NCBI GenBank assembly: GCA_017962825.1
Contig: JAGCUO010000021.1
Location: 58,624-122,623 of the forward strand
Reading direction: 5' to 3'
Length of the DNA: 64,000 nucleotides
Origin: Lachnospiraceae bacterium
GTDB lineage: Bacteria > Bacillota > Clostridia > Lachnospirales > Lachnospiraceae
Shown: piece by piece, positions 25,246 to 32,709 of the stretch
How positions within the stretch are numbered: the stretch's first letter is position 1
How the letters are laid out: every line of letters starts with the position of its first letter
Notes under the pieces: generated by a model
Seen by the model: the letters and a program-made list of their open reading frames with translations, nothing else
Told to the model about the DNA's origin: nothing
Databases searched by the model: none
Translations under genes and position numbers: made by a program

Positions 25246-25812
25246 ATGACCAGAAAAGAACAGAAAGAAGAACGAAGGCAGGCTATACTTATGACCGCCC
25301 TGACGCTTTTTGTGGAACGCGGTTATCATGATACCAAGATAACGGATATAGCAGAAGCGGTCGGTATGAGTACGGGGCTTATGTTCCATTATTTTGCATC
25401 CAAAGAAGAGCTCCTGCTTGAACTTGTAAGGATGGGAACAATGGGGCCCGGATCCGTAAATCCCGATGACAGGATCCCGCCGGATGTCTATCTGACCGAG
25501 TTCTTGAAACAGGTGTTTAAATATGCCAAGGAGCAGCCCTGGGTGTTTAACATGTTTGTACTCATGGCGCAGGTAAGGCGGCCGGGAATGCCTGAGGAAG
25601 CCAGAAAACTGTCCGCATCCGCAGATGCCGTATCCCCGACGGTTAAACTGATCAAGAGAGGCCAGAGGGATGGGATATTCCATGAGGGCGATGCGAAGAC
25701 CATGGCTATAGTGTTCTGGGCATCGCTTCAGGGCATCATGGAAGAACTGGCAATGAATAAGGACATGAAAACTCCGGATCCCGAGTGGATCATATCTATG
25801 CTCAGAAAATAA
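25246..25812 (+). CDS. TetR/AcrR-family transcriptional regulator
   Basis: 188 residues. The N-terminal helix-turn-helix is clear: ALTLFVERGYHDTKITDIAEAVGMSTGLMFHYFASKEELL (given in part: motifs GYHDTKITDIA and MFHYFASKEEL), residues about 18-60. The C-terminal ligand domain is divergent, as usual. GGAAGG precedes the ATG. Position after the oxidoreductase suggests it controls that operon, probably through the inverted repeat at 23616-23631. A bidirectional terminator follows. Confidence 0.9.
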   Translation: MTRKEQKEERRQAILMTALTLFVERGYHDTKITDIAEAVGMSTGLMFHYFASKEELLLELVRMGTMGPGSVNPDDRIPPDVYLTEFLKQVFKYAKEQPWVFNMFVLMAQVRRPGMPEEARKLSASADAVSPTVKLIKRGQRDGIFHEGDAKTMAIVFWASLQGIMEELAMNKDMKTPDPEWIISMLRK

Positions 25813-25842
25813 AAGTCAGGGGATAAATTCCCCTGACTTTTT
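25812..25842. terminator. Bidirectional terminator between the TetR gene and mtaB
   Basis: AAAGTCAGGGGA at 25812-25823 pairs with TCCCCTGACTTT at 25829-25840, with A runs and T runs on both sides, serving both convergent genes. Confidence 0.9.
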
Positions 25843-27175
25843 AAGCTTTCATTATATCGTCAGTAAGCATACCCGAGAGTGTTACACTTACGATATCTCC
25901 CGGCGTTTGACCCTCCGAAGGAACCGCAACGGGGATATAATCGGGAGTGTGTCCGATCATGTATCTTTTTCCCAGGATCATTTTCTCCTCTTCGAGAAGA
26001 ACCTCTTCGGTCCTGCCGATATGATCATTCATGTAACGCTTTGCACCTTCTAGAGCAAGATCCAAAAGTACATCGCTTCGTTCATTCTTGATATCTTCGG
26101 ACAGTTGTCCGTCCATTAATGCAGCCTTGGTATTTTTTCTCGGAGAGAATTTGAATATGTGCATGTCCGAGAAGGCGACCTTCTTTACAAAAGCGACAGT
26201 CGTGTCAAATTCTTCGTCGGTTTCACCGGGGAAGCCTGCGATAACATCCGTGGTGATGGCGGGATCGTCGAAGTATTTCCTGAGAGCCAGAACGCTTTCA
26301 TAATATTCATCGGTTGAATAGTGCCTGTTCATTCTCTTAAGTGTGGCATCACATCCGCTCTGAAGTGAGAGGTGGAAGTGGGGACACAGGTTGGGAAGGG
26401 CGGCAAGACGTCTTGCATTTTCATCCGTTATGATCCTGGGTTCGACGGAACTCATCCTTATTCTGCCCAGACCTTCTATTTTCGATATTTCTTCCACAAG
26501 ATCTATGAGCTTGCTGTATCCGCCGTAATCGCCGGATTGTTTGCCGTCTTTATCCATATCTATCCCGTAGGAACCTACGTGGATACCGGTCAGAACCACT
26601 TCCCTGCAACCTTTGTTTACCAGGGTTTTGATCTCGGAGATGATATCTTCTTTATCGCGGCTTCTGACCCTGCCTCTTGCAAGGGGGATGGCACAATATG
26701 TGCAGAACTGATTACAGCCGTCCTGTATCTTGACAAACGTCCTTACTCTGTCCGTTACGGTATCAAGGGTCATCTTCTCATAGTCCGAGGGGATTCCGAG
26801 GTCGTCGATGATGGCGGTTTTCTTACGCTGATTTACGAAAAAGTCATCAAGGATACGGACCAGTTCTCCTTTATGGTTATTTCCGATACATATATCTACA
26901 AGGGGATCCTTGAGGAGCGCATCCTTTCCGGTCTGAACGTAACAGCCCACCGCTACAACCACCGCATCGGGATTGAGCTTTCTGACTTTATGAAGCATTT
27001 GCCTGCTTTTTCTGTCAGCTATGTTGGTTACGGTACAAGTGTTGATCACATAAATGTCGGAAAACTGTGAGAACTGCACAACTTCATATCCTGCCTCTTG
27101 TGCGTTTTGCATCATTATTTCCGTCTCGTATGCGTTGACCTTACACCCTAAGTTGTGGAATGCTATAGTTTTCAA
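25841..27175 (-). CDS. mtaB: tRNA (N6-threonylcarbamoyladenosine(37)-C2) methylthiotransferase MtaB
   Basis: Radical-SAM enzyme that converts t6A37 to ms2t6A37. About 444 residues: the N-terminal UPF0004 domain with three cluster cysteines (LGCKVN, NTCTVT, VGCYVQ), the radical-SAM CxxxCxxC in CNQFCTYC, the GIHVGSYG and SGCDATLKRMNR segments, and a C-terminal TRAM domain. The start is probably TTG at 27175, giving MKTIAFHNLGCKVN, because TGAGG lies nine bases upstream; TTG at 27190 is the alternative and would add five residues. Methylthiotransferase sequence features such as GCKVN match MtaB better than MiaB or RimO. Confidence 0.93.
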   Translation of the reverse strand: MKTIAFHNLGCKVNAYETEIMMQNAQEAGYEVVQFSQFSDIYVINTCTVTNIADRKSRQMLHKVRKLNPDAVVVAVGCYVQTGKDALLKDPLVDICIGNNHKGELVRILDDFFVNQRKKTAIIDDLGIPSDYEKMTLDTVTDRVRTFVKIQDGCNQFCTYCAIPLARGRVRSRDKEDIISEIKTLVNKGCREVVLTGIHVGSYGIDMDKDGKQSGDYGGYSKLIDLVEEISKIEGLGRIRMSSVEPRIITDENARRLAALPNLCPHFHLSLQSGCDATLKRMNRHYSTDEYYESVLALRKYFDDPAITTDVIAGFPGETDEEFDTTVAFVKKVAFSDMHIFKFSPRKNTKAALMDGQLSEDIKNERSDVLLDLALEGAKRYMNDHIGRTEEVLLEEEKMILGKRYMIGHTPDYIPVAVPSEGQTPGDIVSVTLSGMLTDDIMKA

Positions 27176-27210
27176 GTTAAATTGCCTCAAGATTTAGCTT
27201 TTTTACTGCC

Positions 27211-27239
27211 TTGACATTCTATTTTTAAATAGATATGAT
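27211..27239 (+). promoter_or_regulatory. Strong sigma-A promoter of the second HPr-like gene
   Basis: Consensus TTGACA at 27211-27216 and TATGAT at 27234-27239 with a 17-base spacer. The leader of about 50 bases ends in AAGGAGG. Confidence 0.85.
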
Positions 27240-27298
27240 GACATCGTAGCACCGCGGAAAACGGTATTTTTTCAGAGAAATAAGGAGGTACTTTCATA

Positions 27299-27529
27299 AT
27301 GAAAACAGTAAAGATTTCTCTTAATTCAATCGACAAGGTAAAGAGCTTCGTTAACGACATTACCAAGTTCGAGTACGATTTCGACCTTGTATCCGGAAGA
27401 TACGTTATCGACGCTAAGTCCATTATGGGTATCTTCAGCCTTGATCTTTCCAAGCCCATCGACCTCAACATCCACACCGAAGGCGGCGCTGATGATGTTC
27501 TCGATGTTCTTAAGCAGTATCAGGTTTGA
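27299..27529 (+). CDS. Divergent HPr-like protein without the active-site histidine
   Basis: Seventy-six residues. The HprK-type serine site is preserved as DAKSIMGIFSLDL with Ser41 (equivalent to Ser46 of HPr), while the N-terminal phosphocarrier loop GLHARP is absent and five residues are missing; the aligned stretch reads NSIDKVKSFV with no His. It therefore cannot take part in PTS phosphotransfer. It may be a second HprK target or a signalling partner; both are inference. Its promoter is close to consensus, AAGGAGG is an excellent ribosome site, and a terminator follows directly, so it should be a highly expressed single-gene unit between mtaB and thiI. Confidence 0.85.
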   Translation: MKTVKISLNSIDKVKSFVNDITKFEYDFDLVSGRYVIDAKSIMGIFSLDLSKPIDLNIHTEGGADDVLDVLKQYQV

Positions 27530-27547
27530 TAAAAGCGAATTAAGATA

Positions 27548-27580
27548 TAAGACCGAAGGCATATGCTTTCGGTCTTTTTT
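27548..27580. terminator. Terminator after the second HPr-like gene, shared with thiI
   Basis: AAGACCGAA at 27548-27556 pairs with TTCGGTCTT at 27567-27575, followed by seven T; A-rich sequence on the left side may let it serve the convergent thiI gene. Confidence 0.85.
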
Positions 27581-27585
27581 TACGC

Positions 27586-28797
27586 TTATTTTCCTATTTC
27601 CACGATCTCATCGGTTTCGTAGGCCTTGGCCAGAAGCTCTTCGATAACATCGTCAAGCTTGTGCTCGTGCTTCTGGATAACGGGCCTGCTGGGATTGGTT
27701 ACGGGATGCTTTGCCACGAATATGGTGCAGCAGTCCTCGTAGGGAAGAATGGAGGTCTCGTAAGTTCCGATCTTCTCCGAGATCTCAACGATATCCTGTT
27801 TATCGAACGCGATCAGTGGCCTTAATACGGGAAGGGTACAGACCTCATTGGTGCAAACCAGGGACGCAAAGGTCTGGGATGCTACCTGCCCGACACTCTC
27901 ACCGGTGATAAGCCCGTGGCATCCGTTCTCGTACGCCAGGTGCTCAGCAATCCTCATCATATATCTGCGCATGATGATGGTGAGTTCGTCGTGGGGGCAT
28001 TTCTCGTAGATCGCAAGCTGAATGTCCGTGAAATTTATTATGTGAAGGTTGATGGGACCTGTGTATGCGGAGATGATCTTCGCCAGGTCGATAACCTTCT
28101 GCTTGGCTCTTTCTGAGGTATAGGGAGGTGCGTTGAAATAAACCGCATCAAGGGATACACCTCTCTTGGAGATCATATATCCCGCAACGGGTGAATCGAT
28201 ACCGCCGGAAAGAAGGAGCATTCCCTTTCCGTTGGTGCCTACGGGCATTCCCCCGGGGCCTTCGATGGTCTCGCTGTAGATATATATCTTGTCCCTGATC
28301 TCCACATTGAGGAACTTATCAGGCTTTCTTACATCGACCTTGATGTTCGGGAAAGCATCTATCATGGCCTCACCGATATCGGCGGCTACTTCCATGGAAT
28401 TCAGCGGGTAGTTTTTTCTGCCTCTTCTGCAAAAAACCTTGAAGGTTCCCGATGCATCGTCGCCGTACATGCTTCTCCAGTAATCGACGCACTTTTCACG
28501 AAGTTTTTCCTCACCTTCGTCATCTGTTACGATAACGGGGCATATGTGCACGATTCCGAAAATATGCTGAAGCTTTTCGACTGCCTTATCGAAGTCGAAA
28601 TCGCCTTTTTTCTCATCGTTATAGCACTCAAGGAAGATCCTTCCGGGAGTTTTGCGGGTAATGTATCTTCCGGGGATGGTCTTCATTGCGGCACCGATAT
28701 GTGCGCAGAGAGCGTCTTCGAAAAGATACCTGTTATTTCCTTTGATGCCGATCTCGGCATATTTGATCAAAAATGTATTGAATATCGCTTTATTCAT
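27586..28797 (-). CDS. thiI: tRNA uracil 4-sulfurtransferase ThiI
   Basis: Thiolates U8 in tRNA and supplies sulfur for the thiamine thiazole. The 403 residues hold the N-terminal ferredoxin-like and THUMP domains (about 1-170) and the PP-loop ATP pyrophosphatase with LLLSGGIDSPVAGY (SGGIDS at 197-202). There is no C-terminal rhodanese domain, as in Bacillus, where the partner cysteine desulfurase acts directly; the candidate partner is at 20933. The start ATG 28797 has TGAGG upstream, and a minus-strand promoter is visible at 28832-28860. Confidence 0.95.
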   Translation of the reverse strand: MNKAIFNTFLIKYAEIGIKGNNRYLFEDALCAHIGAAMKTIPGRYITRKTPGRIFLECYNDEKKGDFDFDKAVEKLQHIFGIVHICPVIVTDDEGEEKLREKCVDYWRSMYGDDASGTFKVFCRRGRKNYPLNSMEVAADIGEAMIDAFPNIKVDVRKPDKFLNVEIRDKIYIYSETIEGPGGMPVGTNGKGMLLLSGGIDSPVAGYMISKRGVSLDAVYFNAPPYTSERAKQKVIDLAKIISAYTGPINLHIINFTDIQLAIYEKCPHDELTIIMRRYMMRIAEHLAYENGCHGLITGESVGQVASQTFASLVCTNEVCTLPVLRPLIAFDKQDIVEISEKIGTYETSILPYEDCCTIFVAKHPVTNPSRPVIQKHEHKLDDVIEELLAKAYETDEIVEIGK

Positions 28798-28831
28798 GAT
28801 TTAAGCCTCATACTTTGCGTTTGCGTGACAC

Positions 28832-28860
28832 ATTTTAACAGTTTAACCTCATTACCGCAA
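28832..28860 (-). promoter_or_regulatory. Putative thiI promoter carrying an operator half-site
   Basis: On the minus strand TTGCGG (plus 28855-28860) and TAAAAT (plus 28832-28837) are 17 bases apart. The -35 overlaps GCGGTAA, the same half-site that forms the palindrome in the ireB promoter. Confidence 0.55.
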
Positions 28861-28967
28861 CATAAAAGGCATATATTTGAAGGGATTATGAGAGGGTCTG
28901 GCGGACGGTTATAGCCTTGCGAAGACATAAGCCTGACGTAAAAAAGCCCCTCGGAATGCCCATAAAC

Positions 28968-28996
28968 TTGAAATTACCGCGTATATGCGGTAAAAT
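28968..28996 (+). promoter_or_regulatory. Sigma-A promoter of the ireB-ruvX operon
   Basis: TTGAAA at 28968-28973 and TAAAAT at 28991-28996 with a 17-base spacer. The predicted start point near 29003 leaves about 33 bases before the IreB start and makes the in-frame ATG at 29006 an unlikely start. Confidence 0.82.
28974..28993. promoter_or_regulatory. Palindromic operator filling the ireB promoter spacer
   Basis: TTACCGC-N6-GCGGTAA; 18 of 20 positions are symmetric. It occupies the whole spacer and enters the -10, so a bound protein would control initiation. A single half-site lies at 28852-28858 in the divergent thiI promoter. The rest of the 28798-28967 gap shows nothing else recognisable. 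Confidence 0.65.
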
Positions 28997-29035
28997 CTCT
29001 TATGTATGATTAACGAGGGAACGGGAGGTGATCTG

Positions 29036-29299
29036 ATGCCCAGGGACAATACACATACTCAGTATTTTGAGGTGCCCACCGATGATTCGGGCGCGGCATC
29101 GGTTCTTGAAGAGGTATACGAGGCTCTTCAGGAAAAAGGTTACAATCCCGTCAATCAGATCGTCGGATATATCATGAGCGGAGACCCCACCTATATCACC
29201 AGCCATAAAGGTGCAAGATCTCTTATCATGAAGGTTGAGAGAGATGAACTGGTTGAAGAGCTTCTCTTGGAATATATCGCAAGCAAGGGCTGGAACTGA
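29036..29299 (+). CDS. IreB family regulatory phosphoprotein (DUF965)
   Basis: Small cytosolic protein; in Enterococcus IreB is phosphorylated by the Ser/Thr kinase IreK and lowers cephalosporin resistance. The 87 residues end in the family core [25 protein letters not shown]... (motifs [25 protein letters not shown] and DELVEELL visible). The N-terminal 15 residues, with Thr-rich NTHTQ, are where kinase sites lie in IreB. GGGAGG seven bases before ATG 29036 selects this start. First gene of the conserved ireB-ruvX-DUF1292 trio. Confidence 0.93.
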   Translation: MPRDNTHTQYFEVPTDDSGAASVLEEVYEALQEKGYNPVNQIVGYIMSGDPTYITSHKGARSLIMKVERDELVEELLLEYIASKGWN

Positions 29300-29314
29300 T
29301 TTCGGTATCGCCTG

Positions 29315-29761
29315 ATGGAAGCAAACGGAAAAAGATTAATGGGTTTGGATTTCGGGTCGAAGACAGTGGGTGTAGCGGTCAGCGACCCGCTTTTTCTTGC
29401 AGCTTCGCCTGTCGAGATAATAAGACGTGATCATCCGAACAAACTACGCAAGACCCTGGCACGTATCGAGGCGCTGATCCTCGAATATGACGTAGGGAAA
29501 ATAATCCTGGGAAATCCCCTGATGCTTTCGGGAGATGAAGGAGAAAGAGTCCGCCTGACCAATGAATTTGCGGACAGCTTAAGACGCAGAACGGGACTGG
29601 AAGTCATCATGGAAGACGAGAGGCTTACCACCGTGGAAGCCGATGAGATCATGGATGAAGTCGGCGTTCCGAAGAACGAACACAAAAAATATGTTGATAT
29701 GATAGCCGCGCAGCTTATACTGCAGAGCTACATGAACAGGGAAACCTATAAACATGAGTGA
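29315..29761 (+). CDS. ruvX: RuvX/YqgF Holliday-junction resolvase-like protein
   Basis: RNase H-fold nuclease; YqgF is implicated in 16S pre-rRNA 5' maturation and proposed as a Holliday junction resolvase. The 148 residues begin with GLDFGSKTVGVAVSDP (catalytic Asp near 11), contain ILGNPLMLSGDEG near 64-76 and EDERLTTVEADEI near 99-111, and end with the DMIAAQLILQSYM helix carrying the last catalytic Asp. It overlaps the DUF1292 gene by eight bases. Confidence 0.93.
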   Translation: MEANGKRLMGLDFGSKTVGVAVSDPLFLAASPVEIIRRDHPNKLRKTLARIEALILEYDVGKIILGNPLMLSGDEGERVRLTNEFADSLRRRTGLEVIMEDERLTTVEADEIMDEVGVPKNEHKKYVDMIAAQLILQSYMNRETYKHE

Positions 29762-30044
29762 AGAAAACGAAAAGAAACTGGAAAAGATAATCTTTAAACC
29801 CGAGGGAGCAGACCCCGTTGAATTCTTCGTGCTGGAGCAGACCAGGCTTGGTGGGCACAACTATATCCTGGTTACCGATTTTGAAGAAGGCGACGGAGAG
29901 GCTCTTATCCTCAAGGACATGTCAGAGGAAGGCGAAGAGGAGAGCAGATACGTGATCGTATCTGATGATGACGAGCTCGACGCCCTGGCACCTGTTTTCG
30001 AGGACCTTCTTGATGATGTTGCTCTTGAGAGGGACGAAGAATAA
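29754..30044 (+). CDS. DUF1292 family protein (YrzB-like)
   Basis: Ninety-six residues, strongly acidic. The DUF1292 pattern is visible as EFFVLEQTRLGGHNYILVTD followed by a hydrophobic-acidic repeat and YVIVSDDDELDALAPVFEDL. Function is unknown. Genes of this family usually follow ruvX, as in Bacillus yrrK-yrzB; here the ATG overlaps the end of ruvX, so co-translation is likely. Confidence 0.9.
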   Translation: MSEENEKKLEKIIFKPEGADPVEFFVLEQTRLGGHNYILVTDFEEGDGEALILKDMSEEGEEESRYVIVSDDDELDALAPVFEDLLDDVALERDEE

Positions 30045-30088
30045 CGGGTTTACGATTTCTTTTTCCGTAGGAGAAAGGAAAATTTATA

Positions 30089-31786
30089 TTGAGTAACAAT
30101 AATAAAGAGATTCCGACGTCCAAGCTTAAGATCATCCCTTTGGGAGGACTTGAACAGATCGGAATGAACATCACTGCCTTCGAATACGAAGACAGTATTA
30201 TCGTCGTGGATTGCGGCCTCGCATTTCCGCAGGACGACATGCTGGGAATCGACCTCGTAATTCCCGATGTATCCTATATCGAGGAGAATTATGACAAGCT
30301 GAAAGGTTTTGTCATCACCCACGGTCACGAGGATCATATAGGTGCCATCGCCTATATACTGGCCAGAGTGCCCGCTGCTGTTTATGCCACCAGACTCACA
30401 ATGGGTCTTATAGAGCATAAGCTTACGGAATATGACAAGGATCACTCCGCACAGGGTGTTAGCCTGACTGATACCATCAGACGTAAGGTGGTAACCTTCG
30501 GACAGTCCATCAACCTCGGGGCTTTCAGGGTAGAGTTTATCCGTACCAATCACAGTATCGTTGATGCGGCTGCACTTGCAATCTACTCCCCTGTAGGATG
30601 CGTGGTCCATACGGGAGATTTTAAGGTTGATTACACTCCGGTATACGGTGACTCCATCGACCTTCAGAGATTTGCCGAGATCGGTAAGAAGGGTGTACTT
30701 GCACTTATGTGCGATTCCACCAATGCCGAACGTCCGGGCTTTACTCCTTCCGAGAAGACTCTGGCGCCAATTTTCGACAATCTGTTTGAGCAGAACAAGA
30801 ACTCGAGAATATTTGTTGCGACCTTTGCTTCGAATGTTGACCGAGTTCGTCAGATCATCAACACGGCCTATAAATTCGGCAGGAAAGTTGCCGTCGAGGG
30901 CCGAAGCATGGTCAACATCATAGATACCGCACAGCGCCTTGAGCGTATAGAGATTCCCGAAAACACTCTCGTTACTCTCGATGAGATGAAGGAAATACCC
31001 GCAGATAAGCAGGTTATCATCACTACGGGAAGCCAGGGTGAGAGCATGGCCGCTCTTTCGAGAATGGCCGACGGAACTCACAGAAAGATCACCATCGGTG
31101 CGGGAGATACGGTTATTTTCTCGTCACACCCCATTCCGGGAAATGAGAAACCTGTAACCAAGATCATTAACCAGCTCCTTCAAAAAGGAGTACATGTCTC
31201 TTATCAGGATGTTCATGTATCCGGACATGCCTGTCAGGAAGAGATAAAGCTTATTTACAGCCTTGTCCAGCCTAAGTTTTCCGTGCCTGTTCACGGAGAG
31301 TACAAGCATCTTATGGCTCAGGCTTCCATCGCACAGTACCTCGGTTTTTCCAAGGACCGCATCAAGATCCTTTCAAGCGGTGATGTCCTGGAGCTCGGAC
31401 CCGACAGTGCCGAGATAACCGGTAAGGTTACCGTAGGTGATATCCTCGTTGACGGATCCGGCGTAGGCGATGTAGGAAATGTCGTTTTAAGAGACAGACA
31501 GAGGCTTGCTGCGGACGGAATCATTATCGTCTGCATGAGCATAACCACGGAGGGCCAGCTGATCGCAGGTCCCGATATAGTATCCAGAGGATTCGTTTAT
31601 ATCAAGGAATCCGAAGATCTTCTGTCACAGGCTTCAGAAGTTGCGCTCATGACTGTTGAGAAATGTATCGACAGCGGTGCTGACTGGAATACCATCAAAA
31701 CTTCCGTTAAGGATTCCATCGGAGATTTTGTATGGAAGAACCTTAAGCGTAAGCCCATGGTCCTTCCCATCATCGAGGAAGTATAG
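30089..31786 (+). CDS. Ribonuclease J
   Basis: Endo/5'-exoribonuclease of mRNA decay and rRNA maturation. The 565 residues show the metallo-beta-lactamase motif ITHGHEDHIG with HGHEDH at 78-83, the beta-CASP part with STNAERPGFTPSE and TTGSQGE near 307-313, HVSGHA near 378-383, and the C-terminal domain. The start is TTG 30089 with AAAGGA upstream; no ATG is available before the conserved LKIIPLGGLEQIG segment. It is 44 bases after DUF1292, so it may share that operon. Confidence 0.95.
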   Translation: MSNNNKEIPTSKLKIIPLGGLEQIGMNITAFEYEDSIIVVDCGLAFPQDDMLGIDLVIPDVSYIEENYDKLKGFVITHGHEDHIGAIAYILARVPAAVYATRLTMGLIEHKLTEYDKDHSAQGVSLTDTIRRKVVTFGQSINLGAFRVEFIRTNHSIVDAAALAIYSPVGCVVHTGDFKVDYTPVYGDSIDLQRFAEIGKKGVLALMCDSTNAERPGFTPSEKTLAPIFDNLFEQNKNSRIFVATFASNVDRVRQIINTAYKFGRKVAVEGRSMVNIIDTAQRLERIEIPENTLVTLDEMKEIPADKQVIITTGSQGESMAALSRMADGTHRKITIGAGDTVIFSSHPIPGNEKPVTKIINQLLQKGVHVSYQDVHVSGHACQEEIKLIYSLVQPKFSVPVHGEYKHLMAQASIAQYLGFSKDRIKILSSGDVLELGPDSAEITGKVTVGDILVDGSGVGDVGNVVLRDRQRLAADGIIIVCMSITTEGQLIAGPDIVSRGFVYIKESEDLLSQASEVALMTVEKCIDSGADWNTIKTSVKDSIGDFVWKNLKRKPMVLPIIEEV

Positions 31787-31795
31787 GAGTAAGAT

Positions 31796-32119
31796 TTGGA
31801 GTATATCGAAGCTGCATTACAGACCTATATTGCGGCCCTTAAGGGATCCGAGGTTTATCAGGAGTACAGACGTGCCCTTGATGAACTGAAGAAAGATCCG
31901 GATCTGAAGCGCAGGGTTGATGATTTCAGAAAGAGGAATTATAATTTTCAGCAGTCCGAAGATATCGAGCTGGGTGAATATGATTCCTTCAGAACGGAAA
32001 TGCTGGATTTCAGGGCTAAGAATCCTGTAGCGGATCAGTTTTTTGATGCGGAGCTTGCCCTGTGCAAGATGATGCAGGATACAACGTATCGGATCACAGA
32101 AAGCTTAGATTTTGAATAA
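31796..32119 (+). CDS. YlbF/YmcA family protein
   Basis: A helical 107-residue protein of the Com_YlbF family. In Bacillus YlbF, YmcA and YaaT form a complex that supports RNase Y maturation of operon mRNAs. The pattern LKGSEVYQEYRRALDELKKDPDLKRRVDDFRKRN (motifs YQEYRRAL and PDLKRRVDDFR) is typical of the family. Start TTG 31796 with AGGAG six bases upstream. Its position directly after RNase J fits a role in RNA decay. Confidence 0.85.
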   Translation: MEYIEAALQTYIAALKGSEVYQEYRRALDELKKDPDLKRRVDDFRKRNYNFQQSEDIELGEYDSFRTEMLDFRAKNPVADQFFDAELALCKMMQDTTYRITESLDFE

Positions 32120-32145
32120 AGCGGTTATGACCGCACAGTAAAGAC

Positions 32146-32655
32146 ATGAACAAAAAGAAAGCAATGTTTTTATCCTTCTCCGTCCTTGACATGATATTCA
32201 GGGTCGCGATGTGGGTGATAATAGTATATTTCGTGGTCAAAGGCGCCACCAGATGCTACGACCTCGGCTACAGGGTATTTACCGAAGAGCCCATGGCTCC
32301 CGAGGGATACGGACGAGAGGTTACCGTAGAGATACCCGTTGATTTTAGTGCCAAGCAGTTGGGAGAACTATTTGAAGAAAAAGGACTCTCAAGAGATTCT
32401 CTACTCTTTGCCATTCAGTATTACGCATCCGAGTATCGTGACGGCGTAAAGGGCGGAACATACACTTTCCGTACCGATCAGACCGCGGAGGACATGTTTG
32501 AACAGATGTCCGAGATCAACTCGGTGGAGGAAGAATTGGATGAGTCCGTTATCGGGCCTCCGGTATCTCCCAATGCGGAAAATATAACAGAAGAATCTGC
32601 TCCTGCGGAGGAAGGCGAATCCGAAGGACAGACGGAAAATACAGGGGAAAATTGA
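32146..32655 (+). CDS. Membrane protein with an MltG/YceG N-terminal-like domain only
   Basis: A 169-residue protein: short cytosolic N-terminus, one membrane helix (about 12-33), then EVTVEIPVDFSAKQLGELFEEKGL and YYASEYRDGVKGGTYTF, which match the LysM-like N-terminal part of endolytic transglycosylase MltG. The transglycosylase domain with its catalytic Glu is missing; the C-terminus is an acidic, low-complexity tail rich in Glu, Pro and Ser. Annotation pipelines often name such proteins MltG, but glycan cutting is not expected. It precedes trmR-trhP, as full-length MltG does in other Clostridia. Confidence 0.75.
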   Translation: MNKKKAMFLSFSVLDMIFRVAMWVIIVYFVVKGATRCYDLGYRVFTEEPMAPEGYGREVTVEIPVDFSAKQLGELFEEKGLSRDSLLFAIQYYASEYRDGVKGGTYTFRTDQTAEDMFEQMSEINSVEEELDESVIGPPVSPNAENITEESAPAEEGESEGQTENTGEN

Positions 32656-32666
32656 TCAAAATGTGG

Positions 32667-32691
32667 GGGCGTCCTTAGGGACGCCCTTTTT
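32667..32691 (+). terminator. Intrinsic terminator after the MltG-like gene
   Basis: GGGCGTCC at 32667-32674 pairs with GGACGCCC at 32679-32686 around TTAG, and five T follow. It lies only 19 bases before the trmR start, so read-through may feed trmR. Confidence 0.85.
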
Positions 32692-32709
32692 AGGAAAAAA
32701 CACAGGATT

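Noticed and set aside
26372-27070. 232-codon plus-strand open frame opposite mtaB
   Set aside because: Antisense shadow; mtaB motifs are complete on the minus strand.
30050-31081. 343-codon minus-strand open frame inside RNase J
   Set aside because: Antisense shadow of a strongly conserved gene with no recognisable protein.
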